This document shows positions 36,065 to 44,708 of a DNA stretch of 64,000 nt, one piece after another (position 1 is the stretch's first letter; every line of letters starts with the position of its first letter). Origin of the DNA: Pseudoalteromonas sp. MEBiC 03607 (GTDB lineage: Bacteria > Pseudomonadota > Gammaproteobacteria > Enterobacterales > Alteromonadaceae). Both the position numbers and the translations under genes were made by a program. A model generated the notes under the pieces. The model saw nothing but the letters and a program-made list of their open reading frames with translations, was not told where the DNA came from and did not search any database. The DNA lies in assembly GCF_004792295.1 (NCBI RefSeq), contig NZ_SRRY01000001.1, positions 2,552,501 to 2,616,500 of the forward strand, given 5' to 3'.

Positions 36065-38251
36065 ATGGAAATTAAAGTTAATTTTCTCGACAACCTCAGA
36101 CTTGAAGCCAAGTTTGATGATTTCTCTGTCATTGCAGACCAACCTATTCGCTATAAGGGTGATGGCACTGCACCAAGTCCATTCGATTATTTCTTAGCGT
36201 CTTCTGCATTGTGTGCGGCTTACTTTATTAAAGTGTATTGTAATTCACGCGATATCCCGACTGATGGTATTCGTGTGGCGCAAAACAATATCGTTGACCC
36301 AGAAGACCGCTATAACCAAATTTTCCAAATTCAGGTTGAATTACCTGAAAGCTTATCTGAAAAAGACCGCACGGGTATTTTACGTTCTGTTGAACGTTGT
36401 ACGGTAAAACGTGTTATTCAAACTGGGCCAGAGTTTAAAATCGATACTGTGGAAAGTATCGAAGCTGACGCACAAGCAATGCTGATGGCAAAACCAGGTG
36501 ATGACAGCAACACGTTTATTTTAGGTAAAGATTTACCGCTTGAAGAAACCATCGCAAATATGACGGCCATCCTTGAAGAATTAGGGATGAAAATCGAGAT
36601 CTCTTCTTGGCGTAATATTGTGCCTAATGTATGGTCACTACATATTCGTGATGCAGCCTCACCTATTTGTTTTACTAATGGTAAAGGTGCAACTAAAGAA
36701 AGCGCGTTATGCTCAGCATTGGGTGAATTTATTGAGCGCTTAAACTGTAACTTCTTCTATAACGATCAGTTCTTAGGTGAAGACATTGCTAATAGCGAGT
36801 TTGTTCATTATCCAAATGAAAAGTGGTTTGCTCTGACTGACGATGACTCTCTACCAGAGGGAATTCTAGATGACTATACCCGTGAAATTTATAATCCAGA
36901 TGGTGAGCTATGTGGCTCACACCTAATTGATACGAACTCTGGCAATAAAGAACGTGGTATCTGTTCTATTCCTTATGTACGCCACTCTGACGGTGAAACG
37001 GTTTACTTCCCATCAAACCTAATCGAAAACTTATTCTTAAGTAATGGTATGAGCGCAGGTAACAACTTTGCCGAAGCAAAAGTACAATGTTTATCTGAAA
37101 TTTTTGAACGTGCTGTTAAGCGCCAGATCATTGAGCAAGAAATTGTTTTACCAGACGTACCTCAAGAGGTTTTAAACAAATACCCAGGGATTGTTGCAGG
37201 TATTAATGGCCTTGAAGAACAAGGCTTTCCAGTTGTAGTAAAAGATGCCTCACTAGGCGGTCAGTTCCCTGTCATGTGCGTAACACTCATGAACCCTAAA
37301 ACTGGCGGTGTATTTGCCTCTTTTGGTGCACACCCAAGCTTTGAAGTTGCGTTAGAGCGCAGCTTAACTGAGCTATTACAAGGCAGAAGCTTCGAAGGTT
37401 TAAACGATGTGCCTAAGCCAACATTTAATAGCATGGCTGTGTCTGAGCCAGAAAACTTTGTAGAACACTTTATTGACTCAACTGGCGTGATTTCATGGCG
37501 CTTCTTCAGTGCTAAACACGATTATGAGTTTGTTGAGTGGGATTTCTCTGGCAGCAATGAAGAAGAAACAGCGAGCTTATTCGGTATTTTAGAAAGCTTA
37601 GGTAAAGAAGCTTACATTGCTGAGTTCTCAGATCTTGGTACTGCATGTCGTATTTTGGTGCCTGATTACTCAGAAGTGTATCCAGTAGAAGACTTAATCT
37701 GGGACAATACCAATAAAGCACTTAATTTCCGCGAAGATATCTTAAATCTGCACCGTTTATCAGAAGATCAACTTGCTGATTTAGTTGAGCGCTTAGAACA
37801 AAGTGAACTTGATAACTACATTGATATCATCACCTTAATCGGCATTGAGTTTGATGAAAACACAGTGTGGGGTCAGTTAACGATTCTTGAGCTTAAACTA
37901 CTTATTTACTTAGCTCTTGGTGATTTAGAGGCAGCAATGGAGCTTGTTGAAGCTTTCTTACAATATAACGACAATACTATTGTAGAACGTGGTCTATTCT
38001 ACCAAGCAATGCACGCAACATTAGAAGTTGCTCTTAGTGATGACCTTGAAATTGAAGATTACATCCACAGCTTTACCCGTATGTTTGGCCAAGAAACAAT
38101 GGATGCCGTGGTTGGCTCAATCAACGGCGATGTGATGTTTTATGGTCTAACAGAGACCAGCATGAAGCTTGAGGGATTAGATAGACACCTTCGTTTAATC
38201 GAAAGCTATAAAAAACTACATACTGCTCGCGCTAAAAAAGCCGGGTTATAA
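36065..38251 (+). CDS. ycaO: OsmC domain fused to YcaO
   Basis: A 728-residue fusion. Residues 1-140 are OsmC-like, with the two redox cysteines in SSALCAAYFIKVYC (C50) and VERCTVKRV (C112). From residue ~150 it matches E. coli YcaO along its whole length (SSWRNIVPNVWSLHIRD, CFTNGKGATKESALCSALGEFIERL, SNGMSAGNNFAEAKVQCLSEIFER, a TPR-like C-terminal part). YcaO proteins use ATP to activate amide backbones; E. coli YcaO assists RimO in modifying ribosomal protein S12. GGTGGAA precedes the ATG. The extra OsmC part suggests a thiol or peroxide link to the reaction. Confidence 0.93.
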   Translation: MEIKVNFLDNLRLEAKFDDFSVIADQPIRYKGDGTAPSPFDYFLASSALCAAYFIKVYCNSRDIPTDGIRVAQNNIVDPEDRYNQIFQIQVELPESLSEKDRTGILRSVERCTVKRVIQTGPEFKIDTVESIEADAQAMLMAKPGDDSNTFILGKDLPLEETIANMTAILEELGMKIEISSWRNIVPNVWSLHIRDAASPICFTNGKGATKESALCSALGEFIERLNCNFFYNDQFLGEDIANSEFVHYPNEKWFALTDDDSLPEGILDDYTREIYNPDGELCGSHLIDTNSGNKERGICSIPYVRHSDGETVYFPSNLIENLFLSNGMSAGNNFAEAKVQCLSEIFERAVKRQIIEQEIVLPDVPQEVLNKYPGIVAGINGLEEQGFPVVVKDASLGGQFPVMCVTLMNPKTGGVFASFGAHPSFEVALERSLTELLQGRSFEGLNDVPKPTFNSMAVSEPENFVEHFIDSTGVISWRFFSAKHDYEFVEWDFSGSNEEETASLFGILESLGKEAYIAEFSDLGTACRILVPDYSEVYPVEDLIWDNTNKALNFREDILNLHRLSEDQLADLVERLEQSELDNYIDIITLIGIEFDENTVWGQLTILELKLLIYLALGDLEAAMELVEAFLQYNDNTIVERGLFYQAMHATLEVALSDDLEIEDYIHSFTRMFGQETMDAVVGSINGDVMFYGLTETSMKLEGLDRHLRLIESYKKLHTARAKKAGL

Positions 38252-38257
38252 AATCCA

Positions 38258-38290
38258 TTCCCCCCTCAAATTCACACTTTGAGGGGGGAA
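38258..38290. terminator. Perfect hairpin between converging genes
   Basis: TTCCCCCCTCAAA TTCACAC TTTGAGGGGGGAA: a 13-bp stem with a 7-base loop, just after ycaO and just before the stop of the dioxygenase gene. No T-tract follows immediately on either strand, so it may act as a barrier or weak bidirectional terminator. Confidence 0.6.
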
Positions 38291-38295
38291 GAATA

Positions 38296-39222
38296 CTATC
38301 TACATTTAATTTTTTTTGAGTACATCATTTTCTTTAGATACATTAAATCTCTCGCAGCCCCCCGAAATTCTTTTAATAATGACATACTATATTTAATTTC
38401 AAATGTAGACTCGGGGATAAAGGCATAGTTTATGCTGGATAGATTTTTACTTTCTATTGCCCTTCTCAATTCTTCATTATTTACTTTTTCGTCACCAAAT
38501 AACGACCTGATGATAACATTTTCTTTTGGTACAGAATCACGTACTTTTTGTAGGTTAAATCTTTTTTTATGACTTTTTATTTTTTCATTCAGTTTTATTG
38601 AGCTAGTATTTTTATCTTGGAATGAAATTTTCAATACTCTTCGGTAATTATTATTTTTATTCGGGCTAGCTCTGTGAAATGCAGTTCTATTAAATAAAAA
38701 AGAATGTCCTCTTTTACCTGTTATACTGTAAAATTTTGAGCTCTTAAACAATCTAGGAAGATAACCTAACTTTTTTGTGCAAACTTCAAATGCACCATCA
38801 TTGGCACCTACATCAGTTAGATATACAAAAAGGCTTATATGCTGAATACCTCCCTTTTCAAAATCATGAATACAGTCTATGTCTCTATGCCAACCGTCTA
38901 AAAAGTTGTCCCCTGCTATATGTGATTTTTGAGACTTACCATCAATTTCATATGAATGACAATGATAAAGAATTGGATTGGGCATTAGCTTATAAATTAA
39001 TGATATTAAGCTTGGGTTAAAAACATCGTAAAGAACCCCTAAATTAAGCATATCTAAAGCATCTACATAGCGTCTAGATTGATTCTGCTGTAAGAATAAT
39101 TGATCAAATTTAGTATTCAAATACTCTGTGGTTTCATCTGAATAGATTGGTTCAATTGCGACAAAAGAATTTTTAGTAAGCTTTTCAGCTAATGTTGATT
39201 TAACTGTAAACTTACTAAGCAT
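38296..39222 (-). CDS. PhyH-like Fe(II)/2-oxoglutarate dioxygenase
   Basis: A 308-residue protein. The iron triad is visible as His112-x-Asp114 in DGWHRDIDCIHD and His183 in NRTAFHRASP, with an arginine (R194/R195) in NNYRRVLKISFQ for 2-oxoglutarate. Also typical is YLTDVGANDGAFEVC. The C-terminal 90 residues are Lys-rich and unassigned. The substrate is unknown. ATG at 39222 overlaps the stop of a small membrane-protein gene (ATGCTTAG), which decides the start and implies translational coupling. AT-rich codons suggest acquired DNA. Confidence 0.82.
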   Translation of the reverse strand: MLSKFTVKSTLAEKLTKNSFVAIEPIYSDETTEYLNTKFDQLFLQQNQSRRYVDALDMLNLGVLYDVFNPSLISLIYKLMPNPILYHCHSYEIDGKSQKSHIAGDNFLDGWHRDIDCIHDFEKGGIQHISLFVYLTDVGANDGAFEVCTKKLGYLPRLFKSSKFYSITGKRGHSFLFNRTAFHRASPNKNNNYRRVLKISFQDKNTSSIKLNEKIKSHKKRFNLQKVRDSVPKENVIIRSLFGDEKVNNEELRRAIESKNLSSINYAFIPESTFEIKYSMSLLKEFRGAARDLMYLKKMMYSKKIKCR

Positions 39223-39370
39223 ATCTATACATTCCAAAAATCAAACAGACAAGAAATATAGAACCATAAATAGTAATAAATTCACTCAACGAATATATGC
39301 CTATTAATGATGTTATTAATGTTAATACTAAGGCTATTACACCAAAGCTCTCTTTGATACGTTTTTTCAT
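39215..39370 (-). CDS. 51-residue membrane protein coupled to the dioxygenase
   Basis: A short frame MKKRIKESFGVIALVL... to FGMYRYA with two hydrophobic segments (about 10-27 and 32-47). AAGGGA just before the ATG is a strong ribosome-binding site, and its stop codon overlaps the dioxygenase start. No family is recognised. It could anchor or assist the dioxygenase at the membrane (inference from coupling only). The 275 bases upstream, to 39645, show no further gene. Confidence 0.65.
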   Translation of the reverse strand: MKKRIKESFGVIALVLTLITSLIGIYSLSEFITIYGSIFLVCLIFGMYRYA

Positions 39371-39645
39371 AATTCCCTTCACTTATCGAACTGTTCCTTT
39401 TTTGCACTTAAAAAGATTGAAACTGACAATTTTACTTGATGCTTTTTATAAAACTGCTCAGCATAAGTTATAGGTACAAAATACCTTAAATTATTATAAA
39501 AACAAAATTTATTCCATGTTCTTAATACAAAGAGCTATAAACTTTAACAAATAACGAACAATGCACGCTGTTATAGCAAAAACACGAGGTTATAAAATGC
39601 AAGACGATAGCAATTGCTTATGGCTTAATTCTGATACAGGAAAAA

Positions 39646-40239
39646 CTATTTGCTAAGATTTGGTTCAAATCGATAGTGACCTGTAATTTTATAGTTAAAT
39701 AACATATCTTCCATTTTCGGCCCCCAGCCAATGTTATGAACAATGAGAGGTCTTAATTTATCTTCAGATAGCTCATCTGTAACAATGCCGATATGAGGCC
39801 TATTATTAGGTAAAACCCAAGTCACAATATCACCAGCTTGGTAATCAGCAGCTGTTTTGCTAATAACTTTTCTTGTGCCAAATTTTTCAAAAAACACTTG
39901 CAAGTTAGGTACCCTTCGGTGGTCAATGTTAGTATCTGGTTTGGTCAAGCCCCAAATTCGCTTTGAAGGATATAAGGTAAAGTTGTCGCGCATATCTTCA
40001 TGTACAAGCGTCTTTAAATCAATTCCTAAAGCTCTATAGCTGCGAATTATCACATCGGTACACACACCTATATTTTTTGGTACATCGCCATTGGGCTAGT
40101 CAATTTTTCGATAACTGCCGTTATAAACTACAACGTGTTCAGTACGCTCTTTCGCAGCTTTGACTAATTTTGCTTGAAAGCTTTGTGCTTGCGTATTAAA
40201 CGCAATCAATGAAAATAAAATTAAGGCTGTTTTTATCAT
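39646..40239 (-). pseudogene. DUF1287-family exported protein interrupted by an amber stop
   Basis: From ATG 40239 (GGAG at proper distance) the frame encodes a signal peptide (MIKTALILFSLIAFNTQAQS), then ...VVVYNGSYRKID, a TAG at 40098-40096, and continues in the same frame as PNGDVPKNIGVCTDVIIRSYRALGIDL to 39646. Relatives read Tyr or a similar residue where the TAG stands. The rest is intact, including CTDVIIRSYR, LVHEDM, GDIVTW and PHIGIV, with NlpC/P60-like Cys/His sites. One base change would restore it. It is either a recent null allele or, less likely, is read through. Confidence 0.85.
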
Positions 40240-40484
40240 TTACAAACTCCATTTGGAAAAATAATACAGTACTTCATAGGCTACAAAATGCTACACAATT
40301 TCAATATTGCAGTTTCCAGCTTTTCCCTCAAGTAAAAATTTCTAACGCACTGTTTTAAAATATATAAATGAATAACTCAAGCTAAATACATACAACGATG
40401 TTATTTCAGGTTGTTACCTTGATATTGTTTTTATAACTAGTCATTGATAAATTAATAATTAATTAAAATATGACAAGTTTATAA

Positions 40485-41204
40485 ATGGACTTTATACGTT
40501 TTTTTATCACCTTATGTGCTTTATTTATTGCTTCATTCAGCCATTCAATTTCAGCTAAATTGCTGATAGGTGTATCAAGTGAAAATGGCGAATCTTTAAA
40601 GTACTACCGTAAACAATTTCATGGTGAATTAAAGTCAGCATATAGCTGTGTTATTAATCATCTCGAATCCGACCTTGACGTTATTACAGTACCGCAAGCT
40701 CGTTTAATTAAAATGTTAAAAAATAATGAAGTAGATATCGCTATGCCATTATTACTGCTTCCTCAAAGAGATCTATTTGCGACTCGTTCAAAAACAATTT
40801 ATCAAGTTGGTTACCAGCTCATAATCCAGGCAAATGAAACAGATTTAAGTATTAAAAATTTACGCAAGCAGGCATTATTACAAGGCATAGCATATAAGCG
40901 CGGTACTGGTGCGCGCACCTTAATACTTAAATATTTAGACATTGATGAAAATGAAATACTAAGCCATGAGCAACAAGTTAATACATGGCAACAAGCTGTT
41001 GAGTTTGTAGCTAAAAACAGAGCTGGTATTACAGCCCTACCCACTGTAATTGCAAAAGATATCGAGCCTCACCACTTTGATGGCGTTACACGCATAAAAA
41101 TGCCAGACCACCAATTAGGCCTCTATATGTCAACACGTTTTGCCAAAAGCGCTGAAGCAACTGTAATCAATGATGCATCTAAAACCTGTAAAGAACTTAG
41201 ATAA
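40485..41204 (+). CDS. Periplasmic solute-binding-like protein (SBP family 3)
   Basis: A 239-residue exported protein with a signal peptide (cut near SHSISA). The body resembles polar-amino-acid binding proteins: ISAKLLIGVSSENGESLKYYR at the start, VPQARLIKMLKNNEVDIAMPLLLLPQRD, and the hinge region YKRGTGARTLIL. No permease or ATPase is nearby, so it may act as a stand-alone sensor or be an orphan. The 245 bases upstream show no gene. Confidence 0.75.
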   Translation: MDFIRFFITLCALFIASFSHSISAKLLIGVSSENGESLKYYRKQFHGELKSAYSCVINHLESDLDVITVPQARLIKMLKNNEVDIAMPLLLLPQRDLFATRSKTIYQVGYQLIIQANETDLSIKNLRKQALLQGIAYKRGTGARTLILKYLDIDENEILSHEQQVNTWQQAVEFVAKNRAGITALPTVIAKDIEPHHFDGVTRIKMPDHQLGLYMSTRFAKSAEATVINDASKTCKELR

Positions 41205-41212
41205 ACGATTAA

Positions 41213-41641
41213 TTAGTTATTTTTCTCAGTATTAAGTTCGGCTAAACGGCTTTCAACTTGCATCCGCTCTTGCTCTGTTAGTTCGCCATAGAACTTAGGA
41301 TATGGCCAGCCATAACCCCAGCGAAAGCTGGTTGGTAAAAAAGGTGTACCACCCACTCTGACACCAGCAAGCATCAATACCGCAATCTCTTTCTCACCTA
41401 CTTTTGCAACACACTCTTTTAAATCGACATCAGCTTGGTCACGTTGCTTGAAAGTACCGCCTTGCCAATATGCGAGATCATGGGCTGTACAGCAAGCCAA
41501 CCACAAGTTTTTATGTTCTATAGTTCCATCAGGAAAAGAGCTGCAACCATCACTGCTGAAGGGTTTTAATTTTGCATTAGCAACACTTAAGAAAGGGTAA
41601 GTAAGTAGCATTAGAAAAACAAAGCGAAGCATGTGTTTCAT
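41213..41641 (-). CDS. Secreted phospholipase A2-like protein
   Basis: A 142-residue exported protein (signal peptide cut near SVANA). It contains WLACCTAHDLAYWQGG, the CCxxHDxxY active-site pattern of phospholipase A2 with His54 and Asp55, and a following D-x-D-x-x-x-C helix (D71-C77) where the PLA2 fold keeps its catalytic Asp network. DGCSSFPDGT precedes it. The calcium loop is not clear. Lipase activity is possible but not certain. The RcsF-like lipoprotein gene is 17 bases upstream in the same direction. Confidence 0.68.
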   Translation of the reverse strand: MKHMLRFVFLMLLTYPFLSVANAKLKPFSSDGCSSFPDGTIEHKNLWLACCTAHDLAYWQGGTFKQRDQADVDLKECVAKVGEKEIAVLMLAGVRVGGTPFLPTSFRWGYGWPYPKFYGELTEQERMQVESRLAELNTEKNN

Positions 41642-41658
41642 TGTTTTAGAGCTCACAG

Positions 41659-42060
41659 TTAATTTTCAATATTATAAACAGAGCCTTCACAACGCATTGA
41701 TTTATAGCACTGATATGTATTTGACGTAGTATAACATTGAGAAAAAACTATACCATTACCACCCATTTTATGTGCTTTAACTTTTAAAGAATCTTGTAAA
41801 GTATCTTTTATATTGGAAGGATTGTAATAATAAGCATCTTCAGGGATAAGAGAGTCATTTTTTTCGTGACAAAAGTTGGATTCTACATTACCTAAATAGG
41901 TTGATCTAAAATTGAAAATTTCTCGATCGTTATAAACCTGGACTTGTTCACCTCTTCCTCTATTTTCGGCGTCAGCAATAATATAATTCCCGAAGTTAGA
42001 ATTAATAGAGCAAGAACATTGTAAAATTAGTAATAATATAAGTGAAATTCTTTTTAGCAT
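41659..42060 (-). CDS. RcsF-like outer-membrane lipoprotein
   Basis: A 133-residue lipoprotein (lipobox LQCSC). The C-terminal half follows RcsF: QVYNDREIFNFRSTYLGNVESNFC..., KAHKMGGNGIVFSQC and QCYKSMRCEGSVYNI, keeping the four cysteines that form the two disulphides of RcsF. RcsF senses envelope stress by contacting IgaA and BamA. No Rcs phosphorelay is visible here, so the role is open. The longer frame to 42096 is less likely than ATG at 42060. Together with the PLA2-like gene it forms a small operon. Confidence 0.68.
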   Translation of the reverse strand: MLKRISLILLLILQCSCSINSNFGNYIIADAENRGRGEQVQVYNDREIFNFRSTYLGNVESNFCHEKNDSLIPEDAYYYNPSNIKDTLQDSLKVKAHKMGGNGIVFSQCYTTSNTYQCYKSMRCEGSVYNIEN

Positions 42061-42244
42061 ATTAATTAAATTCCCTTTACTTTTTAATTTAAACAAAGCT
42101 ACTCAACCTGAGCAAAACCTCTATTTTTAAAAAAAATAGTGCAATTTTTGCTTTTACTTAAATAGGTGTTTGTCTCAGAAATTATATTTACGTAATGCTA
42201 AAATATCACACTATTTGAAAATTAATGTAAAAAAGTGCAAAACA

Positions 42245-42276
42245 AAAAAAAACCGCCAAGTGTTAATCGGCGGTTT
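42245..42276 (-). terminator. Terminator of the maltodextrin operon (after the glucoamylase)
   Basis: On the minus strand AACCGCC GATTAACACTT GGCGGTT is followed by TTTTTTT, 18 bases past the stop codon of the glucoamylase. Confidence 0.85.
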
Positions 42277-42293
42277 CATCATCTGAAGCTGAA

Positions 42294-44693
42294 TTATTTC
42301 AATGCGTCTTCAACTACTGGGTAATGGTCCCACACATGTTTATCGCTCACTGAACGGAGTAACTTAATGTATTCAGCGTGAGTCCAAGCAAGTGGTGTCG
42401 CTGAGTTTGTCCCCTCACCTAACTGATAGCCTGCTTTATTATTACCAACGCCATCCCAAACTTGCTCAGGTAACATCATGCCTTCATTAGCAAATGCTTC
42501 CATGCCTTTTACATAGGTGTCTTTAATCGCTTGTTGCTTCATCGCATCAAGGCTATTGGTTGCGTTTGCCGCAGCGATTTCATAGTGACCACGCTCACCG
42601 GTGAAAAACGGCCAAACACGACCACGTTGACCTGGAGTGTTATTGCCACCTTCAGCATAGTTGTTACCTGTCACTTCATCTTCACCGTAACCATCGTTAC
42701 CATAGCGACGGTAGCCAGGGAATGAACCCGAACCATCAGCAAAGTTAAAGGTGTAGCGCACTTGCAGGTTATCAACTAAGGTTTCGTCATCATACTCTGG
42801 TAAAGTTTTTATAATGCTTGGAGCAAGTGCATCACGCACACCATAGCGAACAAGCTCTAAGAAACCACCATCAAGGATTTGCTTTTTATCAAAGCCTTTA
42901 CGACCGTTATTAGCATTAAGTGTGGTTGATGAGTTTGGATCTTTGTCTTGACCGATACGGATGAAATATTCACCATCACTGTTTTCAGACTTAAGGTTAC
43001 CTTGAGTCGTAAACATCGTGCTTTCAATTTCACTGTTGTAGGTTTTAGCCGTTGCTAGATAACGCTCTGCATTTTTAGTGTCACCTGCTTTTTTAGCAAT
43101 ATCAGCAGCCGTTACTAGGCCTGCAACTACCGCAGCTGTTGTTGAGGGAGAAAAACCATTTTGTTCTTCCCAGCGCTCTTGTTGCGTTGCTGGTGGTGTA
43201 ATTTGTGTGTCGTTCCATAGAATTTTCGCAACGCCACCATCAACTAAGAAATCAGCCGCTGGTTTTAACATTTTGCCATACCAATCTGTCAGCTCTTGAT
43301 CGCTTAGTACGCCAGCTTGATGTAGTTTCCACGCTAACATAATCGGCATTGCTGTTTGATCAAGCTGAACAGCTACCCACTCAAGCTCACCATCAACGTG
43401 CGTTTTTTGTAAGAACCAACCCGTGTCACCGCCATTGCCTGGCGTGCTGTCCGTCACTTGTACTTTTTCTAGATATTCAAACGCCGTTTTAGCTGTACGT
43501 GTATCACCCATAGCCATAAATGCCATAGCAACTTGATAGAAATCACGAACCCAAACGGCTTTATAACCAGTAGAACCTGTTTTAGCCGAAACCGTTTCAC
43601 CCCAAGGGTTAGAAAGTGACGCAATTAAAGCACCTGCATGAGTTTTATCTTCTTGCGCTTTTAATACCATGGCGCTGGTATATAGCAATTTACCATTATC
43701 AGCAGTGCTGTTAGTTAATGTGCTCAAAGGTTCAAGGCTTGCTAAGTAATCTTGCCAACCAATTGCCGCGCCTTCGCCGTTATAAGCAGCAAGCACTTTT
43801 TCATAACCTTGGTTTAAACTTGTTTGGCCTTCTTTTAAGCTTGCAGCTTCAGAATTACCAAAGCTTAAAGCTAAATCAAAGGTGGTGTTTTTAGATACTT
43901 CGCCAAGCTCTGCAAGTAAGCTTACATTACCCGACTTATCACCGGTATTTTGGTAAGTCGTTGATAATGATTGCGATGCTTTTAACTCTTTTAAGCCATC
44001 ACTCACACCTGTAAAGCCAACACTTGCCTTTTTAAATGGTTGACCGGCTTGTAAAGATAAAAAGTTATCATCTTGCCAAGCAACTAGACCTTTGTCGGTC
44101 ACTTTTGCAAAATCGTCTAAACCGTTGTTATCAATGTAAGGATTTACATTAACGTAGGCTTTCACACCTTCAAGGTCAGTATTAAATACGCTACGAACAA
44201 ACAATGTTTGCCCGTTAGGATCTGTAAAGATATGTTTTTCTAAAGTGAACCGACCTTGTTTATCTTTACTTACTACTTTGTAAGCAAGCGATAATGGGCG
44301 ACCTGCGTCGTCTTTGTATAAATAATCAATGCTAACATCCAGATCATCGTTCTCTGTAACGGTAAAGTCTTTACCAACTACAACAAACTGCATGTCTTTG
44401 ATTTGTGCTTGGTGAATTAAACCAAACATAGTTTCGGTGATCATGCCTTTCGCGATTGAAAACCAAACTTTTGATACTTTCCCTGTAGCAGCTGCATCAC
44501 TATAGTGGCCGTCTTGGTATTGCTCGTAAGATGTACCAATACCTGTTTTACCTGAGTATGCCCAAAAAGGTTCAACACCCGGAGCTCCTGGCGCAGACAC
44601 CTGCTCAACTGATGTATTAACTGATTGCTCTGAACTACAAGCTGTTAAACCTAACGCTAAAAAACTTGCGGTAATAAGATTAAATTTTTTCAT
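42294..44693 (-). CDS. GH15 glucoamylase, lipoprotein
   Basis: A 799-residue lipoprotein (lipobox LTACSS). Residues ~40-300 are the glucodextranase/glucoamylase N-terminal beta domain, and ~320-799 the (alpha/alpha)6 GH15 barrel: VWVRDFYQVAMAFMAMGD, GELEWVAVQLDQTAMPIMLAW, the probable general acid in RWEEQNGFSPST and the general base in LAWTHAEYIKLL. It releases beta-D-glucose from the ends of maltodextrins. It is last in the operon GH13 - MFS - GH15 and likely acts in the periplasm or at the membrane face. Confidence 0.92.
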   Translation of the reverse strand: MKKFNLITASFLALGLTACSSEQSVNTSVEQVSAPGAPGVEPFWAYSGKTGIGTSYEQYQDGHYSDAAATGKVSKVWFSIAKGMITETMFGLIHQAQIKDMQFVVVGKDFTVTENDDLDVSIDYLYKDDAGRPLSLAYKVVSKDKQGRFTLEKHIFTDPNGQTLFVRSVFNTDLEGVKAYVNVNPYIDNNGLDDFAKVTDKGLVAWQDDNFLSLQAGQPFKKASVGFTGVSDGLKELKASQSLSTTYQNTGDKSGNVSLLAELGEVSKNTTFDLALSFGNSEAASLKEGQTSLNQGYEKVLAAYNGEGAAIGWQDYLASLEPLSTLTNSTADNGKLLYTSAMVLKAQEDKTHAGALIASLSNPWGETVSAKTGSTGYKAVWVRDFYQVAMAFMAMGDTRTAKTAFEYLEKVQVTDSTPGNGGDTGWFLQKTHVDGELEWVAVQLDQTAMPIMLAWKLHQAGVLSDQELTDWYGKMLKPAADFLVDGGVAKILWNDTQITPPATQQERWEEQNGFSPSTTAAVVAGLVTAADIAKKAGDTKNAERYLATAKTYNSEIESTMFTTQGNLKSENSDGEYFIRIGQDKDPNSSTTLNANNGRKGFDKKQILDGGFLELVRYGVRDALAPSIIKTLPEYDDETLVDNLQVRYTFNFADGSGSFPGYRRYGNDGYGEDEVTGNNYAEGGNNTPGQRGRVWPFFTGERGHYEIAAANATNSLDAMKQQAIKDTYVKGMEAFANEGMMLPEQVWDGVGNNKAGYQLGEGTNSATPLAWTHAEYIKLLRSVSDKHVWDHYPVVEDALK

Positions 44694-44708
44694 GGTGTGT
44701 CCTTATTA

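Noticed and set aside
39597..39656. 19-codon plus-strand frame MQDDSNCLWLNSDTGKTIC
   Set aside because: No convincing ribosome-binding site or conservation evidence, and it runs into the DUF1287 pseudogene end.
42061..42293. Stretch before the glucoamylase terminator searched for a small RNA or riboswitch
   Set aside because: Only AT-rich sequence and the terminator hairpin; no structured motif seen.
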